A DNA stretch of 13,319 nt from Actinomycetota bacterium (GTDB taxonomy: Bacteria; Actinomycetota; UBA4738; CADDZG01; WHSQ01). Numbering within the stretch: the stretch's first letter is position 1; each line of letters starts with the position of its first letter. This document shows positions 6,447 through 11,513 of the stretch, piece after piece. The stretch spans positions 1-13,319 of the forward strand of contig JAUJNU010000045.1 of the NCBI GenBank assembly GCA_030448085.1. The letters run 5' to 3'. The translations under genes were made by a program, and so were the position numbers. The notes under the pieces were generated by a model. That model was not told the origin of the DNA. It saw nothing but the letters and a program-made list of their open reading frames with translations, and did no database searches.

Positions 6447-7023
6447 CCCCTCTTGCGCCAGACCACGATGTTGGTTTGGCCCGCCCGTTCCAGCATCCCC
6501 ACGGCCAGCGCCCCGCGGACCCCTTTGCCCAGCGGGATGACGATGGGGGTCCCGGCTATCTCGTTCGTCCTCGTCCAGAGAGTCTCGACCGGGATCCTCG
6601 TTGCCCCGGGCACGGAAGGCGCCCCCGGGTCCGCCACGTCCAGCACCCACCCCGTCGGTTGTTGCGGGCCTGTGGCTAGATCCGTCGAAGAAGGGGTCGT
6701 GTTGGCCGCGGCCCAGCGGTTGATCCCGTCCCTGAGGAAACCCGATACGGCGAAACCCTTCCCTCGCAGGCCGGCTGCCGCGGCTTCTATGTCGCCGCTC
6801 TCGGACTCCAGGAGGACGAGGCGCACCTTGAGCGGCACGCAATCCCTCGCCCTCTGTGAGGTCCCCGGGCCGAACTCGTATTGCAGGGAAAGTGGTTTCC
6901 TGGGATGTGCACGTCGAAGTACGCGCCGACGTGGCGAAGGTCGACGTAGGCGCCACCTGCCGAGACCTGGGCAGCAGCTTCCTCGAAGTTCAGTTCCTTG
7001 AGGGCGCCTACGTTGAGGCTCAC
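6443..7023 (-). CDS. Tandem rhodanese-like protein without catalytic Cys; one frameshift
   Basis: From GTG 7023 the first frame reads LNFEEAAAQVSAGGAYVDLR, then FDVHIPG, the opening of a rhodanese fold. The frame then changes near 6897-6903, at a GGAAA run where one missing base would restore it (HIPG-KPLSLQYEFGPG), and continues to the TAA at 6443. The first domain has VLLESES followed by FLRDGINRWAAA. A second domain reads GWVLDVADPGAP, PGATRIPVETLW, then PIVIPLGKGVRGALAVGMLERAG. This is the rhodanese order, but the active-site Cys of the CxxGxR-type loop is missing in both (LESESG and PLGKG instead). It is therefore unlikely to transfer sulfur and may be a binding or structural protein. 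Without correcting the frameshift, the C-terminal part alone would be called. Transcribed divergently from fxsA. Confidence 0.75.
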
Positions 7024-7049
7024 GACCGGTAGCTATATCAGAACCTGGG

Positions 7050-7055
7050 CATACT
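7050..7055 (+). promoter_or_regulatory. Putative -10 box (CATACT) of the FxsA-family gene
   Basis: CATACT differs from TATACT by one base and lies exactly six bases before ATG 7062, consistent with a leaderless start. Only 38 bp separate this ATG from the divergent rhodanese-like start, so both promoters share this space; on the minus strand TATAGCT at 7037-7031 is a possible counterpart. Confidence 0.4.
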
Positions 7056-7061
7056 GGAACC

Positions 7062-7553
7062 ATGTTCCCCGTCCTCTTCTTGCTTCTGCTGGTCCTTCCG
7101 ATCGCCGAGCTGTACGTGATCGTTCAGGTGGGTCAGCAGATAGGGATCCTGCCGACGATCGTCCTCCTCATCGGCGTGTCCGTGGTGGGGGCTTGGTTGC
7201 TGAAGCGCGAGGGCCTCGCGACCTGGCGGCGATTCCAGGCGACGATGCGGCGGGGGCAGGTTCCGGCCAAGGAGGCCACCGACGGTGCTCTGATCCTGTT
7301 GGGTGGCGCCTTACTGATGACCCCCGGCTTCATCTCGGACATCGTGGGGTTGATGTTGGTGCTGCCGCCGACGAGAGCCCTCGTCAAGAATGCGTTCAGG
7401 CGCTTCATCGGGGGGATGGTCCTCAAGCGCGCCGGCGCCCCCGGCTTCGCGGCATACGCGGGAAAGCGCATCTACGACACGAGGGCCAGCCGGACCCGCT
7501 CCATGCCAGCCGAGTCCGTCCCCCCACCACACCCAGAGGAGCCGACGAATTGA
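7062..7553 (+). CDS. fxsA: FxsA-family membrane protein, 163 aa
   Basis: Small integral membrane protein. Residues 2-22 (PVLFLLLLVLPIAELYVIV) form a first helix, and 28-47 (ILPTIVLLIGVSVVGAWLLK) a second. A hydrophobic stretch at about 75-102 holds the family signature LLMTPGFISDIVGLMLVLP. The conserved Glu of PIAELYV and the basic segment LLKREGLATWRR after helix 2 also fit. The E. coli homologue is known for relieving F-plasmid exclusion of phage T7; the general role is unknown. The C-terminal 40 residues are polar and proline-rich and probably cytoplasmic. The stop lies 10 bp from that of the convergent 139-aa gene. Confidence 0.9.
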   Translation: MFPVLFLLLLVLPIAELYVIVQVGQQIGILPTIVLLIGVSVVGAWLLKREGLATWRRFQATMRRGQVPAKEATDGALILLGGALLMTPGFISDIVGLMLVLPPTRALVKNAFRRFIGGMVLKRAGAPGFAAYAGKRIYDTRASRTRSMPAESVPPPHPEEPTN

Positions 7554-7563
7554 GGGAAGGGGC

Positions 7564-7983
7564 TCAGAGAGCGGAGCCCGGCCCGGTTTTCTTCTCGCGC
7601 GGCAATGTGATGTCGCGTGGCCTGTTCTCCGGATAGTTGCTCACCGGGCCCACATCGCCCTGCTCTGGGTATGCGTGCTCGTCGTAGTGCTCGCTGGATG
7701 GGACGTACTTGCCGATGCGCACCCTGGTTGTCTCGGGATACTCGCCGACGTGAACCTCGACGCCGAGTGACTCGCCGGCCTTCTGCGCGTCCTCGACCGA
7801 GTGATAGACCCACCGCTCCCACCGTCCCCTTGCGTCTACGAGAACCAGCTGGGCTTCGTTGAGCCCGATCCGTATCACGACGGCCTCGGTGCCCTCCGCG
7901 CCGAGTTGAGCGATGAAGTCCTCGGGGCGCAGGATCCGCTGGGGGAACTCCTCTTTTCCTTCGAACGGCCATGCCCGGCTCAT
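7564..7983 (-). CDS. Conserved-looking hypothetical protein, 139 aa
   Basis: I do not recognise the family. ATG 7983 has a good ribosome binding site (GGAAGG, about 8 nt upstream) and lies 17 bp after the SDR stop, so the two are probably co-transcribed. The protein is acidic to neutral. Its first 75 residues look like a small alpha/beta domain (EAVVIRIGLNEAQLVLVD, RWERWVYHSVEDAQKAGESLG), followed by VGEYPETTRVRIGKYVPS and a Tyr/Pro-rich tail (HAYPEQGDVGPVSNYPENRP). There is no signal peptide, membrane helix or cysteine. It looks like a real gene because of its codon bias, ribosome binding site and operon spacing. Confidence 0.75.
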   Translation of the reverse strand: MSRAWPFEGKEEFPQRILRPEDFIAQLGAEGTEAVVIRIGLNEAQLVLVDARGRWERWVYHSVEDAQKAGESLGVEVHVGEYPETTRVRIGKYVPSSEHYDEHAYPEQGDVGPVSNYPENRPRDITLPREKKTGPGSAL

Positions 7984-8000
7984 GTCTGTGCCTTCCTTCG

Positions 8001-8780
8001 CTAGATGACGAGGCCACCGTCGACGCAGAGGACCTGGCCGGTGACGTAGTTGGATTCGTCCGCCGCGAGATAGACGAACGCGGGGGCGATCTCCTCGGGG
8101 GCGCCGTAGCGACCAAGAGCAAAGCGGGCGAGCCTCGGCTTGGCGGCTTCCGCATCTTGGATCAGCGGCTCGGTCATCGCGGTGAGGGCGGCGGGGGCGA
8201 TCGCGTTGACGTTTATCGAGAGCCGTCCGAGCTCCTTAGCCCATGTCTTCGTCAAGCCGACGATCCCCATCTTCGCGGCGGCGTAGTTCGACTGGCCGAC
8301 CGCGCCCAAGAGGCCGGAGGCGGAGGTCACGTTGATGATCTTGCGGTGACGAGGGGTGCCCTCCTCGGCTTCCTTCTTCGCCAGCTCTCTCCAGTGACGA
8401 ACGAAGGTGCGGCCGCAGGCCCAGGTCCCCTTGAGGTGGACGTTGATCACGGCGTCGAAATCCTCTTCGGACATGTTGTGGAGCATCTTGTCGCGAAGGA
8501 TCCCTGCGTTGTTGACGAGGACATCCGCTCCCCCGAGTGCCTCCATCGACGCCGCGAGGAGGGAGTCGGCCGCGGCGACGCTGCCGATCGGCTCGTGGTG
8601 GGTTAGAGCGGTGGCCCCGAGGTCCGAGATCTCCGCTGCCACGGCGGCGGCTGCATCGGGGTTGACGTCGTTCACGACCACCGAGGCCCCTTCTGACGCG
8701 AATGCGATGGCGATAGCGCGACCTATGCCGGCCCCCGCCCCGGTCACTACACACCTTTTGCCCTCGAGCCTCGCGGTCAT
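8001..8780 (-). CDS. SDR-family NAD(P)-dependent oxidoreductase, 259 aa (FabG-like)
   Basis: Classical short-chain dehydrogenase. The Rossmann glycine motif is TGAGAGIG (13-20). Asp38 at the end of strand 2 (VVNDV) favours NAD(H). NNAG lies at 90-93. The catalytic tetrad is Asn113, Ser153, Tyr166 and Lys170 (YAAAK). The C-terminal signature YVTGQVLCVDGG is typical of 3-oxoacyl-ACP or hydroxyacyl-CoA dehydrogenases. A longer-than-usual insert (RELAKKEAEEGTPRHRK, about 131-147) before the Ser strand recalls actinobacterial lipid-metabolism SDRs. The substrate is not certain; 3-hydroxyacyl-CoA or a steroid-like alcohol are possible. ATG 8780 has no ribosome binding site but has a TAGGAT box six bases upstream. 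It is divergent from greA, with 74 bp between, and followed by the 139-aa gene. Confidence 0.92.
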   Translation of the reverse strand: MTARLEGKRCVVTGAGAGIGRAIAIAFASEGASVVVNDVNPDAAAAVAAEISDLGATALTHHEPIGSVAAADSLLAASMEALGGADVLVNNAGILRDKMLHNMSEEDFDAVINVHLKGTWACGRTFVRHWRELAKKEAEEGTPRHRKIINVTSASGLLGAVGQSNYAAAKMGIVGLTKTWAKELGRLSINVNAIAPAALTAMTEPLIQDAEAAKPRLARFALGRYGAPEEIAPAFVYLAADESNYVTGQVLCVDGGLVI

Positions 8781-8786
8781 GGCGGC

Positions 8787-8792
8787 ATCCTA
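8787..8792 (-). promoter_or_regulatory. Putative -10 box (TAGGAT) of the SDR gene
   Basis: On the minus strand TAGGAT is followed by six bases and then ATG 8780. This matches a leaderless start and mirrors the greA promoter on the other side of the same 74-bp gap. Confidence 0.55.
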
Positions 8793-8842
8793 CGCGAGCG
8801 TCCTATGGGCGAGGCTCGCCTCGGAACGGGAGGTGCGCCCAG

Positions 8843-8848
8843 TAGGAT
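8843..8848 (+). promoter_or_regulatory. Putative -10 box (TAGGAT) of greA
   Basis: TAGGAT is followed by six bases and then ATG 8855. No strong -35 is visible 17 bp upstream, and no Shine-Dalgarno precedes the ATG at normal spacing, so a leaderless mRNA is likely. Confidence 0.55.
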
Positions 8849-8854
8849 TCGCAC

Positions 8855-9328
8855 ATGGACGAGCCGAAGAAGGTCCCACTAACCCAGAGCGCCTACGACC
8901 GCCTGAAGGATGAGCTAGCTCATCTCGAGGGGGAGGCGCGCGAGAAGATCATCAAAGAGATCGCCACCGCCAGGGCCCACGGAGACCTCAGTGAGAACGC
9001 CGAGTACCACAGCGCCAAGGATCAGCAAGGCCTCCAGGAGGGCCGGGTTCGGCAGATCCGGTCGATGCTCGAGAACGCCCAGATCATCCAGACACAAGAC
9101 GACGGGGTGGTGGCGCCGGGGATGCTGGTGACGATCCAGTTCGCGGGGGACGAGCCGGAGACCTACCTCCTCGGCCTAATGGAGGAAAGGACCGGCGGAC
9201 ACGACGTCCTCACCCCCGACTCGCCTCTCGGCCAGAAACTGGTGGGGAAGCGTCAGGGCGACAGGGTGACCACGAAGGTGAGGGACCGTGAGTTCGAAGT
9301 GGCGATCATCGAGGTGACTGCGCCCTAG
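8855..9328 (+). CDS. greA: Transcription elongation factor GreA, 157 aa
   Basis: Binds the secondary channel of RNA polymerase and stimulates cleavage of backtracked transcripts. Residues 1-75 form the N-terminal coiled coil, with LTQSAYDRLKDELAHLEG. The tip GDLSENAEYHSAKD holds the two acidic residues (Asp44, Glu47) that place the catalytic magnesium. The C-terminal FKBP-like domain ends with the conserved pattern DSPLGQKLVGKRQGD. The length is the family norm (about 158). It is alone in its transcript direction; its stop is 7 bp from that of the convergent lipoprotein gene. Confidence 0.97.
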   Translation: MDEPKKVPLTQSAYDRLKDELAHLEGEAREKIIKEIATARAHGDLSENAEYHSAKDQQGLQEGRVRQIRSMLENAQIIQTQDDGVVAPGMLVTIQFAGDEPETYLLGLMEERTGGHDVLTPDSPLGQKLVGKRQGDRVTTKVRDREFEVAIIEVTAP

Positions 9329-9335
9329 GGATCGG

Positions 9336-9950
9336 TTAGCTACGGGCGGCGATGCCCGCGGCGACGGATTTCACCGTCGCCGGCTTGCGGGAGTACACCT
9401 GGACCAGAACCGTGTCCCTGAAGAAGAAGAAGACCCTGTGCAAGCCTTTCTTCGTCGCCGATCTCGAGAAGTAGACCTCGTGTCCCCCCAGGTAAAGTGT
9501 CTCTGCCTCCGCAGACTCGGTCATCCCGATCACAGCTGCGTCCTGGAACTCATCCACGAAGTCGCTCGACTCGAGTTCCACAGAGATGGCGATCACCGTC
9601 GCCTGATCCGGCACGAAAGGCCGCTTTGCCGGCCGTGAACTCGATTTCTCCTCGACCGCCTGTCTCACGGTGATCTTGTACAGGTGCTCGCCCACCGACT
9701 GGTTGAGGGACCGCCTCGCCTCCGTTCGCTCCTCGAAGGGGAGTGGCTCGAAGTCGAAACCTGGGATCGCCTTGAAGACCGAGAGCGGCTCGATCGGAGT
9801 TGGAGGAGGGCCCTTGGGCGTGGGGGAGGCGGTGGGGCTGGGGGCTGCGATGCGCTCCCGTGCCTTCGGCTTGGAATCGGAGCAGGATGCGCTTAGGAGC
9901 GACAGGGCCGCAAGGGCACATGACAGGCTTACCTGCCGGGACCCCGGCTT
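9336..9950 (-). CDS. Small lipoprotein of unknown function (start codon unresolved)
   Basis: The frame read down to TAA 9336 begins with SRQVSLSCALAALSLLSASC, a signal peptide with lipobox LSASC; the lipidated Cys codon is 9884-9882. The mature protein would be 182 residues: a Pro/Ser/Thr linker (PSPTASPTPKGPPPTP), then a folded part that includes VTVIAISVELESSDFVDEF, AVIGMTESAEAETLYLGG and VFFFFRDTVLVQVYS. No ATG, GTG or TTG precedes the signal peptide in frame. ATG 9960 (MKP) would fit if one C of its CCC were extra, giving MKPKPGSRQ as a basic n-region; so an indel is likely here. An automatic caller would start at GTG 9695 and lose the signal peptide. I do not recognise the family. It follows the lipoprotein-type amidohydrolase and is probably co-transcribed. 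Confidence 0.65.
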   Translation of the reverse strand, partial: KPGSRQVSLSCALAALSLLSASCSDSKPKARERIAAPSPTASPTPKGPPPTPIEPLSVFKAIPGFDFEPLPFEERTEARRSLNQSVGEHLYKITVRQAVEEKSSSRPAKRPFVPDQATVIAISVELESSDFVDEFQDAAVIGMTESAEAETLYLGGHEVYFSRSATKKGLHRVFFFFRDTVLVQVYSRKPATVKSVAAGIAARS

Positions 9951-11126
9951 AGGGTTTCATATCCGCTCTCATCGTGCCTGATGATGGAGCCCCGGCGACT
10001 ACCAGTCTCACTGCGGTGAGGGCGAGAGGGTCCTCCTTCACCTGGCCGCTGATCCCGACGATGTCGGCGGAGAGGCCTTCCGCCAGCATCCCGGTGTCTT
10101 CTAGCCCGAGGAGCGCAGCCGCATCAACCGTGGCGGACCGAACGATCTCCACAGGGGAGTAACCCGCTTCGGTCATCGCACTTACCTCGAGCGGGTCTAT
10201 GCCCGGTTGTGGACCGGCGTTGCCGAGGTCGGTGCCGTACACGACCCGGCCCCCGGCCGCCCGGAAGCGTCGGAGGTTGTCGATGGCGCCTTGCAGCTCC
10301 GCCCCCGCCCGACGGACAACGTCGGGACGACCGTGACCTCCTGCCGCACCATCTCCTCGATCGTCTCGTCGGGGATCGCCCTGTTGCTCATCAGCATGTG
10401 GGCGAGCTCGTCCACCCCCGCCTCGAGGGCCTTGTTCAGCTCGTCCAGGCCCCAGGATGTGGGCGGTGACCGCCAGATCGCCGGCATGCGCCGCCTCGAC
10501 GATCGCCCGCAAGGTCGGGGCGCGGAGCGTAGGGCCGACAGGGGGATTGAGGGCCACCTTGATGACGCTCGCGCTGCTGATCTGCGCCCGGACGGCAGCC
10601 GGAGCGTCCTCCGGCTGCCTCACCACGAGTCCCGTTCCCGGTGGCGCCCACCCGGCCCTGGCAGGTAGCCCTTGGGGCGGTCAGCATCTGTCCAGCTGCA
10701 ACGATGAGCGGCCCCTTGCGTGACCCGGCTCGCGCGAGCGATCGACCATCGGCCAGATGAGCTCCGGGGCCAGGCGAGGTCTTCAACGGTGGTGACCCCA
10801 CCGTGGGCCACCTCTCGGGGCTCCAACCCCATGTGCACGTGGGTGTCGATGAACCCGGGCATCAGCGTCAGCCCGGCCCCCGAGATCTCGGTCGCGCCCT
10901 CGGGCGTCGGGACCTCAGAGGAAGGCCCAAGCGCCAGGATCCGGCCGGCCTCGACGACGATCGCCGGGTCCTCCAAGGGCGTCAGCTCTGGGCCGACGAG
11001 GGCCGTTCCCCCCCGGATGACCGTCACGCTGCTTTGTGCCATGGTCACAGGCTCACCCGAGCAGGACGCGAAGGCAAGGGCTGCGAGCATGAACCAGACG
11101 TTCGACTTGTGGCGCATCCTTGACAT
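9949..11126 (-). pseudogene. Imidazolonepropionase-like amidohydrolase with lipoprotein signal; multiply frameshifted
   Basis: From ATG 11126, an n-region (MRHKSNVW) and the hydrophobic stretch LAALAFASC, a lipobox, predict a surface lipoprotein. TVIRGGTALVG and the metal motif LMPGFIDTHVHMG then open a TIM-barrel amidohydrolase. Continuing needs about six or seven frame changes (near 10766, 10723, 10675, 10650, 10450, 10305 and perhaps 9989). Segments in order include RKGPLIVAAGQMLTAP, SVIKVAL (candidate carboxylated Lys), DLAVTAHILG, DELAHMLMSN and GRVVYGTDLGNAG, so every metal ligand is preserved. DIVGISG near the end is the usual return to the beta-sandwich domain. The role is hydrolysis of a cyclic amide or peptide bond outside the membrane; the substrate is unknown. 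Nearly all shifts lie in runs of G or C, so consensus errors may be hiding an intact gene. Confidence 0.78.
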
Positions 11127-11140
11127 CGTGCCCGGTCAGG

Positions 11141-11147
11141 TAACTTA
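11141..11147 (+). promoter_or_regulatory. Near-symmetric -10 element TAACTTA between divergent genes
   Basis: On the plus strand TAACTT (11141-11146) is followed by seven bases and ATG 11154. On the minus strand the same bases read TAAGTT (11147-11142), also a TANNNT -10, pointing to the amidohydrolase start at 11126. The starts are 27 bp apart, so one element could serve both. Confidence 0.4.
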
Positions 11148-11153
11148 GGAGTT

Positions 11154-11495
11154 ATGGAGCCGGGAGATGTCATATGGGACGGAAAGATCGGGTCGACGCA
11201 TCTGCGCGTCGGGGTCCCGCACGCGGAGAGCATCATCGCCGAGTGGGACAGCCCCCGCGGCTCTCGTCACAAGATCTCTGATTCGATAGAGGAATTCGAG
11301 CGAGCAGTCCTCTTCCAACTACTTCTTGGGGCGGGCGAGACAGACCCCAAGGCGACCGACGAGGTCCTCGCGGCCGTCCGCAAGGCTCAGGAGGAGCGGC
11401 CGCGCCGTGGCCCTGACCCCGGGATGCAGCGCCGTCGCAAGAGCCCGAGGGCGAGGCAGCATCGCCGCTCCCGCACCCAGCCCAGGCGCCGCTAG
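11154..11495 (+). CDS. Hypothetical protein, 113 aa, with an Arg-rich C-terminal tail
   Basis: I do not recognise the family. The first 45 residues look like a small beta structure (VIWDGKIGSTHLRVGVPHAESIIAEWD in two parts), then a helix (DSIEEFERAVLFQLLLGAGE, partly hydrophobic), a charged helix (DEVLAAVRKAQEERPRRG) and a tail of about 30 residues dominated by Arg, Lys, Pro and Gln that could bind nucleic acid. The tail is low-complexity and could reflect a late frame change. ATG 11154 is preceded by AGGAG at only 2 nt, too close for a normal ribosome binding site, and by a TAACTT box at 7 nt, which fits a leaderless start. It is 18 bp before the GMC oxidoreductase gene and probably in its operon. 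Confidence 0.6.
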   Translation: MEPGDVIWDGKIGSTHLRVGVPHAESIIAEWDSPRGSRHKISDSIEEFERAVLFQLLLGAGETDPKATDEVLAAVRKAQEERPRRGPDPGMQRRRKSPRARQHRRSRTQPRRR

Positions 11496-11513
11496 CACCT
11501 CCGTAGGGTCCCC

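Noticed and set aside
7560..7579. Hairpin GGGCTC/GAGCCC at the fxsA/139-aa junction as terminator
   Set aside because: Only a 6-bp stem, overlapping coding sequence and without a T-run; too common at this GC content to call.
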